From NCBI GenBank assembly GCA_900197625.1, contig FZLS01000006.1, positions 23,045-87,044 on the forward strand: DNA of 64,000 nucleotides, written 5' to 3'. This document shows positions 20,822 to 30,525 of this stretch, in pieces. Every line of letters begins with the position of its first letter. The first letter of the stretch is position 1. Under the pieces are notes generated by a model. That model did not search any database, had not been told where the DNA came from, and saw only the letters and a program-made list of their open reading frames with translations. The translations under genes and the position numbers were made by a program. Source of the stretch: Rhodobacteraceae bacterium Water-Bin34. GTDB lineage: Bacteria; Pseudomonadota; Alphaproteobacteria; Rhodobacterales; Rhodobacteraceae.

Positions 20822-22218
20822 TGGATGGAACAATATTAGTTGCCGATGATGATCGAACAATAAGGGCAGTATTAACACAAGCACTAACCCGTGCTGGGTG
20901 TAAAGTGAGAGCAACTGGAAGTATAGAAACATTATGGCGTTGGATAGATGAGGGTGATGGTGATGTTGTAATTTCTGATGTTAATTTACCAGATGGTGAT
21001 GGGTTGGAAATGTTACCAGCTATTAAGCGTAAACGAAAAGATTTACCCGTTATAATTATTTCAGCTCAAAATACTGTAATTACTGCAATCAAAGCTTCTG
21101 AATTAGGTGCTTATGATTATTTACCTAAGCCATTTGATTTAAAAAAATTATTATCAAAGGTTAATAAAGCATTATCGAACCAAGGAACAAACAATAATAT
21201 TATCCAGCAAGATGGGGCTGTTGATCAAGAATTGCCTCTAATTGGCTCTTCTCCACTTATGCAGGATGTTTACAGGTTTTTAGCGCGTGTATTACATACC
21301 GATCTTTCAACTATTATTACGGGTGAGAGTGGAACTGGTAAAGATCTATTGGCTCATACTATGCATGATTTGGGGCCAAGAGCACCTATGGACTTTGTTC
21401 GTATTAACATATCTTCATCGAATATAGATAAGATAGAAGGAACTTTAATAGGTGGGAAAGAAGATCTGAATATATCTCCAGCATCGAAGAGTTCAACTAT
21501 TTACTTTGATGAAATTTCTGAAATGTCTGATGAAACCCAATTGCAATTATTAGATCTATTGAGATCAGATGCAGTTATAAGCAAAAATTATAGATTTATC
21601 TCATCATCTAGGCTGTCATTACAAAATTTGATTAGCCAAGGAATTATAAGAGAAGATTTATTTTACCGTTTAAATGTTGTGAATATAAATCTCCCCCCCT
21701 TACGCGATAGGGTGGGGGATATTCCTGATTTAACAAAACATTTTTTACAGCAATCAGCATTATCAGGAATGCCAAAAAAAGTTATATCAGCTAAAGCAAT
21801 ACAGTTGCTTCAAAATGCGCCATGGGCTGGAAACATAAGAGAATTAGAGAACTTTATAAATAGTTTAGTAGTTTTAATTTCAGATGAAGAAATTACACCT
21901 ATTCATGTTGAAGAAAATTTAAATTTAATTCCATCTGTAAATTCAAATGAATTAGACGCTGACAACGGCAAATTATCATCTTCAGTTGAAAAGCATATAA
22001 AAAGATATTTTGATCTTCATGGCGATAATTTACCTCCTCCTGGATTATATAATAGAATTTTAAAAGAAATTGAACTGCCGCTTATCGCATTATCCCTATC
22101 AGCAACCAGAGGAAATCAAATTAAAACATCCGAATTACTTGGTATTAATCGCAATACTCTAAGAAAAAAGATTAAAGATTTAGATATTGTAGTTACAAGA
22201 AGTAAAAAAATGATGTAA
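20821..22218 (+). CDS. ntrC: Response regulator NtrC lacking the GAFTGA loop
   Basis: NtrB-partner regulator of 465 residues. The receiver domain has D53 as phosphoacceptor (ISDVNLPDGDG). The AAA+ domain has Walker A GESGTGKD (168-175), Walker B TIYFDE (226-231), FYRLNVVNINLPPLRDR and APWAGNIRELENF. A C-terminal Fis-like HTH (TSELLGINRNTLRKK) closes the protein. Where sigma-54 activators carry GAFTGA (about 211-222), this protein reads GGKEDLNISPAS, so the loop that contacts sigma-54 is lost. NtrC of Rhodobacter capsulatus is a known GAFTGA-less case that works with sigma-70. This NtrC probably binds operators in the same sigma-54-independent way. Confidence 0.95.
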   Translation: MDGTILVADDDRTIRAVLTQALTRAGCKVRATGSIETLWRWIDEGDGDVVISDVNLPDGDGLEMLPAIKRKRKDLPVIIISAQNTVITAIKASELGAYDYLPKPFDLKKLLSKVNKALSNQGTNNNIIQQDGAVDQELPLIGSSPLMQDVYRFLARVLHTDLSTIITGESGTGKDLLAHTMHDLGPRAPMDFVRINISSSNIDKIEGTLIGGKEDLNISPASKSSTIYFDEISEMSDETQLQLLDLLRSDAVISKNYRFISSSRLSLQNLISQGIIREDLFYRLNVVNINLPPLRDRVGDIPDLTKHFLQQSALSGMPKKVISAKAIQLLQNAPWAGNIRELENFINSLVVLISDEEITPIHVEENLNLIPSVNSNELDADNGKLSSSVEKHIKRYFDLHGDNLPPPGLYNRILKEIELPLIALSLSATRGNQIKTSELLGINRNTLRKKIKDLDIVVTRSKKMM

Positions 22219-22266
22219 CGATGCAACATAGTGTAGTAAATATAGAACTATAAGTAACAAAGACTT

Positions 22267-24492
22267 ATGATGAAAAATATACTTGGCAAATTAAAGCAAT
22301 GGCGTAATCGGCGTAAATTTTTAACAATTTTAGCTTGGTCTTTAATCTTACTTGGACCAATCTTAACAGGGCTTACTGTTTCAATATTACAGGGAGAATT
22401 TGGTAGTAAATTAAGTAATATTTTACGATTAATACTTCTTGCTGATGGAATTTATCTTTTAGTTGTTATTTCAATTGTTGGATATGCGGTTATGAGAATG
22501 TTTGCTGCTAGAAGAGCAAAATCAGCAGGTTCACGTTTACACATGCGCTTAAGCAGAGTTTTTGCTATTGTTGCGCTTATCCCAACTGTTCTTGTAGCAG
22601 TTTTTGCTGTTGTCACGTTAAGTATTGGCGTTGAAGGGTGGTTTTCAAAAAATGTTCAGAATGTTGTGAAATCTTCCTTATCTGCTGCAGAAGCTTATAA
22701 AAACGAACAAAGAGATGATTTGAAAATTGATTTAAGTTTTATGTCGGTAAGACTAAATGAATATAAGAAATCAAACTCATTCGTAAGTGATAGCGATTTA
22801 AGAGTACAATTGATTTCTATTCAAAAGCTAATCCAAAGAGGATTAAAAGAAGCTTATATCATTGATAGGAACGCAAATTTGAGATCAAGGGGAGAGCTTA
22901 GCTACTTGTTTGGCTACGAAGAACCTTCAGATGAAATAATGAAATCTGCTGAGCTTGGTGATTTAATAATAATTGAAGATTGGCCAAATAATGAATTTAG
23001 AAGCTTAATTAGATTAGAAAGTTTTGAAGATAAATATTTATACATATCTAGAACTGTTGATGGTAAAATTCTTAATCTATTAGATAAAACAATGGAATCT
23101 GCCATTACTTATAATACAATGGAGTCTCAGCGCGAAAAAATTCTTTGGTCATATGGACTTTTATATCTGGGGTTTGCAACATTTGTTATTCTATCCTCAA
23201 TTCTACTTGGTATGTTGTTTGCTGAGCGATTATCAAGACCGGTGGGTCGATTAGCTGGAGCTGCACAAAGATTGGGTGCGGGTGACTTTGATGTTAAAGT
23301 GATTGAAGAAAAAGGTGATGATGAGATTGCAATGTTAAGCCGTGTATTTAATCACATGACAAAACAGGTAAAACGTCAAAGAGATGACTTAATAGCTGCA
23401 AATGATTATACGGAAAGAAGGCGTAGATTATTTGACAGTGTTTTATCTGGAGTTACTGCGGGTGTTATTGGCTTATCATCTGATGGTAATATTGGGTTTA
23501 TAAATTTAGCTGCACAAAAGTTATTAAATTTGAATTCAGATAATCATGAAGGAAAAAGTATTCAAATAGCAGTCCCTGAATTTATTGATCTATTTAGGCT
23601 GATACAGAAAAATGATAATAAAACCCAGCAACAAGAAATCAAATTAACACGTGCTGGAGCTATTGAAATTCTTTTAGTAAGGATTTCAGCAAGAATTTCT
23701 GAAAATGAATTAGTTGAAGGGTATGTTATTACCTTTGATGATGTTACGAATCTAGTGTCAGCTCAAAGATTGGCTGCATGGGGAGATGTTGCCAGAAGAA
23801 TTGCACATGAGATTAAAAATCCTTTAACTCCAATTCAGTTGTCAGCAGAACGCCTAAAGCGTAAATATTCACCAATTGTTGGCACTGAAGACAGTAACCT
23901 TTCACAATATTGTGATGTCATTATTCGCCAAACAAATGATTTAAGAAGAATTGTTGATGAATTCTCTAAATTTGCCAGAATGCCGGAACCTATAAAACGG
24001 CCAACAAATGTGACTAAGTTACTTAAAGATGTAATATTATTATTTCAGGTATCATCTCCAAAAATTAGTATAGTTTTTAATAATTTATATGATGATTTTA
24101 ATGTCAGCATAGATGAAACAATGATTAATCAAGCATTTACTAATTTAATAAAAAATGCAGGTGAGGCTATTGAAAGTAAATTAAATTCACAGCCAGATCT
24201 TAAATTTGATCCTGAGATTAGAATAACTATCGATCAAATTATGAATGATCTTGAAATCACCATTGAAGACAACGGAATTGGTCTACCAAATCAAGGGCGG
24301 TCACGATTATTTGAGCCTTATGTAACCAATAGAGAAAATGGGACAGGGTTAGGTTTATCGATAGTTAAAAAAATAATTGAAGAACATAATGGATCACTGG
24401 AATTATTGGATGCATCTCCATTTTCTAAAACGGATAGTTTTGGTGCTAAAATGCGAATTGTATTTCCAAAAGAAATAATAATAGAGAATTAA
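22267..24492 (+). CDS. ntrY: Sensor histidine kinase NtrY
   Basis: Membrane-bound kinase of the NtrYX pair, linked in alphaproteobacteria to nitrogen metabolism, redox and envelope control. Its 741 residues show TM helices at about 20-42, 56-78, 95-121 and 292-318, with an extracytoplasmic region at about 122-291. HAMP follows at about 319-372 and PAS at about 385-495. The H box is RRIAHEIKNPLTPIQLSAER with H514. The ATPase domain has LIKNAGEAIES, DNGIGLP and GTGLGLSIV. It lies 48 bp after ntrC and is followed by ntrX. All catalytic boxes are intact. Confidence 0.96.
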   Translation: MMKNILGKLKQWRNRRKFLTILAWSLILLGPILTGLTVSILQGEFGSKLSNILRLILLADGIYLLVVISIVGYAVMRMFAARRAKSAGSRLHMRLSRVFAIVALIPTVLVAVFAVVTLSIGVEGWFSKNVQNVVKSSLSAAEAYKNEQRDDLKIDLSFMSVRLNEYKKSNSFVSDSDLRVQLISIQKLIQRGLKEAYIIDRNANLRSRGELSYLFGYEEPSDEIMKSAELGDLIIIEDWPNNEFRSLIRLESFEDKYLYISRTVDGKILNLLDKTMESAITYNTMESQREKILWSYGLLYLGFATFVILSSILLGMLFAERLSRPVGRLAGAAQRLGAGDFDVKVIEEKGDDEIAMLSRVFNHMTKQVKRQRDDLIAANDYTERRRRLFDSVLSGVTAGVIGLSSDGNIGFINLAAQKLLNLNSDNHEGKSIQIAVPEFIDLFRLIQKNDNKTQQQEIKLTRAGAIEILLVRISARISENELVEGYVITFDDVTNLVSAQRLAAWGDVARRIAHEIKNPLTPIQLSAERLKRKYSPIVGTEDSNLSQYCDVIIRQTNDLRRIVDEFSKFARMPEPIKRPTNVTKLLKDVILLFQVSSPKISIVFNNLYDDFNVSIDETMINQAFTNLIKNAGEAIESKLNSQPDLKFDPEIRITIDQIMNDLEITIEDNGIGLPNQGRSRLFEPYVTNRENGTGLGLSIVKKIIEEHNGSLELLDASPFSKTDSFGAKMRIVFPKEIIIEN

Positions 24493-24525
24493 AAATAGCT
24501 TTAATTAGCATAAAAGGAAAAAAAT

Positions 24526-25935
24526 ATGGGCGATATTTTAATTGTGGATGATGAAAAAGATATCCGTGAGTTAGTATCTGATATCCTAATTGATGAAGGT
24601 TATACCACGCAATTAGCAGCAAACTCTGAAGATACGTTTAAATCAATTGAAAAATCGAAACCAAAGTTAATTATTTTAGATATTTGGCTAAAAGAAAGTA
24701 AGCTAGATGGAATTGATATACTAAAACAAGTTAAATTAAATAATCCAGATATACCAGTTGTGATTATCTCAGGTCATGGAAACATTGAGATTGCTGTAGC
24801 TGCTATAAAGCAAGGTGCATATGATTTTATTGAGAAGCCATTCAATATAGATCAATTGACAGTTGTAATTGCACGAGCAATGGAAACATCTCGCCTTAGG
24901 ATTGAAAATGCTGCATTTAAAATAAAAGAAATACCATCCTTTGAGTTAATTGGTAATTCGTCAGTGTTTAAAAGTTTTAATCAACAACTTGATAAAGTAT
25001 CATCTGGAAATAGCCGTATTATGCTAACTGGACCTTCTGGATCGGGCAAAGAAGTTGCAGCTAGATATATTCATAAGAATTCACCACGAAAAGATTTTGC
25101 ATTTGTAACTGTAAATTCTGCTTCAATGTCCTCTGAAAGAATGGAAGAATTATTATTCGGTTCCGAGTCAAATGGAAACATACAATTAGGTTTATTAGAA
25201 CAAGCCAATGGCGGTGTATTATATTTAGATGAAGTAGGCGATATGCCAATTGGTACACAATCAAAAATTCTTAGGGTATTAATAGACCAGCAATTTATGA
25301 GAATTGGTGGTAAAACAAATTTATCTGTTGATTTTAGAGTGATTTCATCAAGTAGTCAAAATCTAGTTCAAGAAATCCAAAACAAAAATTTTAGAGAAGA
25401 TTTGTATCATAGACTTAATGTTATTCCAATTTCTGTACCATCATTAGAAGATAGAATTGAAGATATTCCACTGATATCAAACTTTTTCATAGATGAGTTG
25501 AGTGAGAAGCAAGGTTTACCTAAGCGAAAGTTAAGCCAAAAAGCAGTTGTCCATTTACAATCCCGCAATTGGCCAGGTAACATCAGACAACTTAGAAATG
25601 TTTTAGAGAGATCATTAATTTTGGGTTCACAATCAGGTGAAATATCTATTGCTGAATTACAAACTAAAGAAATAATCAAGAGCGATAATTCAGTCGAAAT
25701 GGATGGAAATATGCTTGGCCTTCCATTGAGAGAGGCACGTGAGTTATTTGAAAAAGACTATCTTGTTGCCCAAATTAATAGATTTGGAGGCAATATTTCT
25801 AAAACATCACAGTTCGTTGGTATGGAACGCTCTGCATTACATAGAAAACTAAAAACATTAAATGTAGTAACTTCAACTGATACAGGTACACGGGTTGCAA
25901 AAACAGATGATGTTGATAGTAATGACTTAATATAA
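24526..25935 (+). CDS. ntrX: Response regulator NtrX (GAFTGA-less)
   Basis: Partner of NtrY, 469 residues. The receiver has D52 (LIILDIWL). The AAA+ core has Walker A GPSGSGKE (169-176), Walker B VLYLDE (231-236) and LYHRLNVIPISVPSLEDR. The Fis-type HTH is TSQFVGMERSALHRKL. At the sigma-54 contact loop it reads FGSESNGNIQLG instead of GAFTGA. Loss of this loop is typical of alphaproteobacterial NtrX, as seen in Brucella, where it acts as a repressor/activator without sigma-54. AAAAGGA precedes the ATG. trkA follows 65 bp later. Confidence 0.95.
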   Translation: MGDILIVDDEKDIRELVSDILIDEGYTTQLAANSEDTFKSIEKSKPKLIILDIWLKESKLDGIDILKQVKLNNPDIPVVIISGHGNIEIAVAAIKQGAYDFIEKPFNIDQLTVVIARAMETSRLRIENAAFKIKEIPSFELIGNSSVFKSFNQQLDKVSSGNSRIMLTGPSGSGKEVAARYIHKNSPRKDFAFVTVNSASMSSERMEELLFGSESNGNIQLGLLEQANGGVLYLDEVGDMPIGTQSKILRVLIDQQFMRIGGKTNLSVDFRVISSSSQNLVQEIQNKNFREDLYHRLNVIPISVPSLEDRIEDIPLISNFFIDELSEKQGLPKRKLSQKAVVHLQSRNWPGNIRQLRNVLERSLILGSQSGEISIAELQTKEIIKSDNSVEMDGNMLGLPLREARELFEKDYLVAQINRFGGNISKTSQFVGMERSALHRKLKTLNVVTSTDTGTRVAKTDDVDSNDLI

Positions 25936-26000
25936 GTCTATATTTAAGGCATAATTATTAATTAAAATATTAAAATTATGAGTTCTTTTGGGAGCATTAA

Positions 26001-27377
26001 ATGAAGGTAATTATATGTGGGGCAGGTCAAGTTGGTTGGCAAATAGCACGCCACTTATCGTCAGAAAAAAATGATGTTACTGTAGTTGATAACAATTCAG
26101 AATTGGTTGCGCGAGCAGTAGATACCTTAGATGTAAACGGTATTGCTGGAAACGCGTCATATCCTGATGTTTTATCCATGGCAGGAGCTGGCGATGCAGA
26201 TATGATTATTGCTGCTACTTATTCTGATGAAGTAAATATGGTAACTTGCCAAGTTGCTCATTCAGTTTTTAAGATTCCAAGAAAAATTGCTCGATTACGA
26301 GGTCAATCTTACTTAGATGCAATTTATTCAGATCTTTACCAAAGAGATCATTTGCCAATTGACGTGGTAATATCTCCTGAAAAAGAAGTCGCTATACAAG
26401 CACTACGTCAATTAAGATCACCGGCTACTTTTGACACTGAACCGTTTATGGAAGGCAAAGTTGAGTTACTAGGTTTGATTTTAACTGAAGAATGTAATGT
26501 TTTAAACACATCTCTTCGACAGTTAAGTGAACTTTTCCCAAATTTGCGTGCAAATATAGTAGCTATAAGACGAAATGGGGCTTTAATGGTTCCCGACAGT
26601 CAGGAACAGTTAATCGTAGATGATCAAGTTTATGTATGCACAAATGCAGATGACAAAGAACGATGTTTGGAAATATTTGGTAAGACCAACAAAAAACAAG
26701 ATCGTGTAATCATAATAGGTGGTGGTAATGTTGGTTTAATGGTGGCCAAATCACTAGAAAATAATGCAATTAAAATTCATACCAAAATTATTGAATCAAA
26801 TAGAGAATGTGCTGAACGAATTGCTGATCAATTAGAGCGAACAATAGTTTTACATGGCGATGGCTTAGATATGGAGCTTTTGGAAGAAGCAAATATATCG
26901 AAAACCGATACAGTATTAGCTGTAACGGATGATGATAAAACAAACCTTCTTGCTTGTGCTAGAGCAAAATCACTTGGATGTCCTATGGTAGTAGCGCTAA
27001 TTAATGATCCAACATTAACTACACTTATGTCTCCATTAAATATAGATGCCTCTGTTAACCCGAGAGCGACAACTGTTTCTTCAATTCTACGGCATGTAAG
27101 GCATGGGCGCGTAAAAGCTGTTTATTCTATTGGTGATGCTGAAGCTGAAGTAATTGAAGCACAAGTTATGTCTACTTCTCCAATTGTAGGCTCAATGATT
27201 AAAGATGTAGAGTGGCCAAATGGATCAATTATTGGCTCAATCCAAAAAAACAGTGAAATATTTAGGCCTAAAGGCAGCACAAAAATTGAAGAAGGAGATA
27301 TTGTTGTGATATTTACTCTGTCACAAGATGTTTCTGAAGTTGAAAGATTATTTCAAGTTAACATTGATTTTTTCTAA
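26001..27377 (+). CDS. trkA: Trk potassium uptake regulatory subunit TrkA
   Basis: Cytoplasmic NAD(H)-binding gating subunit of the Trk K+ system. The 458 residues form two tandem RCK units, each an N-domain with a GxGxxG motif followed by a C-domain. The motifs are IICGAGQVGWQIARHL at the N-terminus and VIIIGGGNVGLMVAKSL near 230. GGGAG-like TGGGAG is absent, but TTTTGGGAGCATTAA just before the ATG supplies a GGGAG ribosome-binding site. trkH follows after 2 bp, so the pair is co-translated. trkA after ntrX is the standard alphaproteobacterial order. Confidence 0.96.
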   Translation: MKVIICGAGQVGWQIARHLSSEKNDVTVVDNNSELVARAVDTLDVNGIAGNASYPDVLSMAGAGDADMIIAATYSDEVNMVTCQVAHSVFKIPRKIARLRGQSYLDAIYSDLYQRDHLPIDVVISPEKEVAIQALRQLRSPATFDTEPFMEGKVELLGLILTEECNVLNTSLRQLSELFPNLRANIVAIRRNGALMVPDSQEQLIVDDQVYVCTNADDKERCLEIFGKTNKKQDRVIIIGGGNVGLMVAKSLENNAIKIHTKIIESNRECAERIADQLERTIVLHGDGLDMELLEEANISKTDTVLAVTDDDKTNLLACARAKSLGCPMVVALINDPTLTTLMSPLNIDASVNPRATTVSSILRHVRHGRVKAVYSIGDAEAEVIEAQVMSTSPIVGSMIKDVEWPNGSIIGSIQKNSEIFRPKGSTKIEEGDIVVIFTLSQDVSEVERLFQVNIDFF

Positions 27378-27379
27378 TA

Positions 27380-28888
27380 ATGTCAGTTTTTAGAAATCAA
27401 CCTCTATTTGTTCTATTATTTGGAATGATGTCTTTGCTAATGTATGTTCCTGTGCTTTTTTCAGTAAGGCTAGATCAATGGCTTTATGCACGGACTTTTT
27501 TTTATCATGGAACTTTTTTTCTTATCATAAGTGTTTTATTGGGAATTGCATTCTCATCACAAAAATTACAAAAAAAGATAGTTCAAAACATATTTGATTT
27601 ATTTTGTTGTTTTGTTTTCTTGCCAATATTTATGGCTATCCCTTTAAACTATTTAATAATAAATATTGATTTTTTTGATGCATATTTCGAAATGTTATCA
27701 TCATTTACAACAACTGGAGCATCAATTTTTGATGATAGTACTAAAATACCAGATGTACTTCATTTGTGGCGGGCATTAATTGCTTGGGTTGGTGGATTAT
27801 TAATGCTTGTTGCTGCTTTAGCAATATTTCAACCAGCAGGATTAGGTGGATTTGATGTATATGCTAGGAAAAATAATTCAAGCAACCTAAAAAATCAGAT
27901 AAAAAGTGCAAACATAAGATCAAGAATAATAAAATATACCATTTTGATTTCACCTATATATTTTGTTTTAACAATTATTATGAGCATTCTTTTGATACTC
28001 AGTGGTGATAGGCCTCTTGTAGCAGTAATTCATGCTATGAGCACTTTCTCAACTAGTGGAATTAGTAATGTTAGTGGTCTCCAGGGAGCAAATTCTGGTA
28101 TTATAGGTGAATTGTTGATTGCTCTTTTTCTAATATTTGCGATATCGCGTTTCATGTACCAACAAGACTCAGAAGGTAGAGGATACCGTAGGCTTAAAAA
28201 AGATAAAGAAGTAAATATAATGTTAATATTAATAATAATAATTCCATCGTTATTATTTTTAAGGCATTGGTTTGGTGCAATTGAAGCTTCTGAAAGTTTT
28301 AGTTTTCAATCGGGATTATCAGCATTCTGGGGTGGGGTATTTATGGTTATTTCTTTTCTATCCACAACAGGGTTTGAAAGTGAGCATTGGTCTGCTTCAC
28401 AAATGTGGTCAGGATTAAAGACTCCTGGACTAATTTTGATGGGCCTTTGTGTTCTTGGTGGTGGTATAGCAACAACGGCAGGGGGTGTTAAATTACTTCG
28501 AGTATACGTTCTTTATAAACATGGTATAAGAGAAATGACACGATTGAGTTATCCTCATTCAGTTGCGGGAGCCGGTGAAAAAGCAAGAAGTTTTCGTAAG
28601 GAAGGTGCATACGCTGCTTGGATATTTTTTATGTTATTTCTTGTAAGCTTAGCCTTAATTATTCTTGGTTTTTCGGCTACAGGTATAAAGTTTGAGCATA
28701 GTCTAATACTTGCAATATCTGGCTTATCAACTGTTGGTCCACTCATTAATGTTGCTGGAGATGGATCCTTAAATTATTCGCAAATTTCTGATATTGCAAA
28801 ATTTATATTCTGCATAGCTATGGTACTTGGCCGATTAGAAGCTTTAGCTGTTATTGCATTATTCAATCCTAATTATTGGTCAAAATGA
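27380..28888 (+). CDS. trkH: Trk potassium transporter membrane subunit TrkH
   Basis: K+ translocating subunit of 502 residues with about ten TM helices and four P-loop repeats. Filter-like segments are SSFTTTGASIFDD, MSTFSTSGISNVSG, ISFLSTTGFESEHW and SGLSTVGPLINV, the last being the most divergent, as in TrkH generally. AWVGGLLMLVAALAIFQPAG is a conserved helix. It lies 2 bp after trkA, with which it forms the uptake system driven by the proton or sodium gradient. Confidence 0.96.
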   Translation: MSVFRNQPLFVLLFGMMSLLMYVPVLFSVRLDQWLYARTFFYHGTFFLIISVLLGIAFSSQKLQKKIVQNIFDLFCCFVFLPIFMAIPLNYLIINIDFFDAYFEMLSSFTTTGASIFDDSTKIPDVLHLWRALIAWVGGLLMLVAALAIFQPAGLGGFDVYARKNNSSNLKNQIKSANIRSRIIKYTILISPIYFVLTIIMSILLILSGDRPLVAVIHAMSTFSTSGISNVSGLQGANSGIIGELLIALFLIFAISRFMYQQDSEGRGYRRLKKDKEVNIMLILIIIIPSLLFLRHWFGAIEASESFSFQSGLSAFWGGVFMVISFLSTTGFESEHWSASQMWSGLKTPGLILMGLCVLGGGIATTAGGVKLLRVYVLYKHGIREMTRLSYPHSVAGAGEKARSFRKEGAYAAWIFFMLFLVSLALIILGFSATGIKFEHSLILAISGLSTVGPLINVAGDGSLNYSQISDIAKFIFCIAMVLGRLEALAVIALFNPNYWSK

Positions 28889-28925
28889 ATATTTTAACCA
28901 TTTTTAGTTAATAATTATGGATTAT

Positions 28926-28954
28926 TTGATCTATTTTTGGAATTATTCTAAAAT
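28926..28954 (+). promoter_or_regulatory. Predicted sigma-70 promoter of hfq
   Basis: TTGATC (28926-28931) and TAAAAT (28949-28954) are separated by exactly 17 bp in the trkH-hfq gap. The predicted start point is near 28961, leaving a leader of about 60 nt. The match to consensus is 4/6 and 5/6. Confidence 0.45.
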
Positions 28955-29019
28955 ATAGCTTTACATATTATTCATGCTCAATCATCAGTTATGATAATTA
29001 ATAATAAAAGGCAGTTGCA

Positions 29020-29265
29020 ATGGCTAATGATAATCGTAATTTACAAGATGCTTTTTTAAACCATGTCCGAAAAGCAAAAATTTCAGTTACTATATTTTTA
29101 ATAAATGGTGTAAAATTGCAAGGAAATATTAGCTGGTTTGATAATTTCTGTGTGCTATTAAGAAGAGATGGGCAATCACAGTTAGTATATAAACATGCAA
29201 TATCAACAATAATGCCAGCACAACCGGTTGTATTATATGATGGTGAAGAACCACAATCGGAATAA
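29020..29265 (+). CDS. hfq: RNA chaperone Hfq
   Basis: Hexameric Sm-like RNA chaperone that pairs small RNAs with mRNAs. Its 81 residues are the short alphaproteobacterial type with almost no C-terminal tail. [29 protein letters not shown] is the Sm1 region (Q8, D9 and F42 type positions conserved) and [14 protein letters not shown] is the Sm2 region with the proximal-face YKHAI motif. AAAAGGCAG upstream can serve as ribosome-binding site. hflX follows after 3 bp. Its presence supports Hfq-dependent regulation in this genome, relevant to the small RNA candidate at 42.2 kb. Confidence 0.98.
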   Translation: MANDNRNLQDAFLNHVRKAKISVTIFLINGVKLQGNISWFDNFCVLLRRDGQSQLVYKHAISTIMPAQPVVLYDGEEPQSE

Positions 29266-29268
29266 ACT

Positions 29269-30522
29269 ATGCATGTAAGTGTTCTACATCCAAATTTGTT
29301 AAACCCTCATAAGCGACGCACTCCAAAAAATTCATTGGAAGAGGCGGTCTCATTAGCAAATGCCCTTGATATTGAAATATTACATCAAACAGTTGTTCCA
29401 TTGAAAAGACCCAATGCGGCTACTCTTTTTGGATCAGGAAAGTTAATTGAATTATCTCAAATTTTTAAAGCTAACGATATTGATTTAGTAATAATTGATG
29501 GACCACTCACTCCAATTCAACAAAGAAACCTTGAAAAAGAATGGAATTTAAAAGTCCTAGACAGAACAGGTTTAATCTTAGAAATATTTGGTGATAGAGC
29601 TCAAACCCGAGAAGGTGTGCTTCAAGTTGACCTAGCTGCCCTTAATTATCAACGCTCTCGTTTAGTTCGTTCGTGGACGCACTTAGAAAGACAAAGAGGA
29701 GGATTAAGTTTTGTTGGTGGAGCAGGTGAAACACAAATTGAAAGTGATAGAAGACAAATTGATGACGCTATATTAAGATTAAAAAAACAATTGGAAAAAG
29801 TGGTAAAGACACGTGAATTGCATAGGTCTGCGAGAAAAAAAATACCTTACCCAATTGTTGCATTAGTCGGCTATACTAACGCTGGTAAATCTACATTATT
29901 TAATCATATGACTGGTGCTAAAGTTTTTGCAAAAGATATGCTATTTGCAACATTAGACCCAACCATGAGAGAAGTTGAGCTGCCTTCAGGTCAAAAGATA
30001 ATTTTATCAGATACTGTTGGATTCATCTCGGAATTGCCAACACAATTAATTGCCGCATTCAGAGCGACTTTAGAAGAAGTTTTGGATGCAAATTTGATAC
30101 TTCACATCAGAGATATTTCACATCCCGAAACTGAAGCACAGGCCAAAGATGTTAACGATATTTTATTAGATTTAGATGTCTCAGATGATGCTAAAGATAG
30201 TATATTAGAGGTATGGAATAAGACGGATTTACTATCAATTGATGATTTAAATAATGCAAAAAATATTTCAAATAGAACTGAAAAAATAAGAACTGTTTCC
30301 GCCTTAACTGGAGATGGCTTGGATGGACTTTTAAGAGAAATTGATGATAGTTTAAAAGAAATTACAACATCAGATACAGTTAAGTTATCATTAGCTGAAG
30401 GTGGTAGGCGTGCATGGTTATATAAAAATAATTTAGTTCGAAATGAAGTTTCAAATGAAAATTTTATTGAACTTTCAGTCACTTGGACGTCAAAGCAAGC
30501 AGCTCAATTTCTCAAGGTTTAA
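29269..30522 (+). CDS. hflX: Ribosome-splitting GTPase HflX
   Basis: GTPase that binds the 50S subunit and splits stalled 70S ribosomes, especially after heat stress. Of 417 residues, the N-terminal HflX domain includes LFGSGKLIELSQIF and GDRAQTREGVLQVDLAALNY. ERQRGGLSFVGGAGETQIE is the signature linker, and the G domain has G1 VGYTNAGKST, DTVGFI and NKTD. It is co-transcribed with hfq 3 bp upstream. It converges with the acylase gene, whose stop is only 3 bp away, with no room for a hairpin terminator between them. Confidence 0.97.
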   Translation: MHVSVLHPNLLNPHKRRTPKNSLEEAVSLANALDIEILHQTVVPLKRPNAATLFGSGKLIELSQIFKANDIDLVIIDGPLTPIQQRNLEKEWNLKVLDRTGLILEIFGDRAQTREGVLQVDLAALNYQRSRLVRSWTHLERQRGGLSFVGGAGETQIESDRRQIDDAILRLKKQLEKVVKTRELHRSARKKIPYPIVALVGYTNAGKSTLFNHMTGAKVFAKDMLFATLDPTMREVELPSGQKIILSDTVGFISELPTQLIAAFRATLEEVLDANLILHIRDISHPETEAQAKDVNDILLDLDVSDDAKDSILEVWNKTDLLSIDDLNNAKNISNRTEKIRTVSALTGDGLDGLLREIDDSLKEITTSDTVKLSLAEGGRRAWLYKNNLVRNEVSNENFIELSVTWTSKQAAQFLKV

Positions 30523-30525
30523 GGA

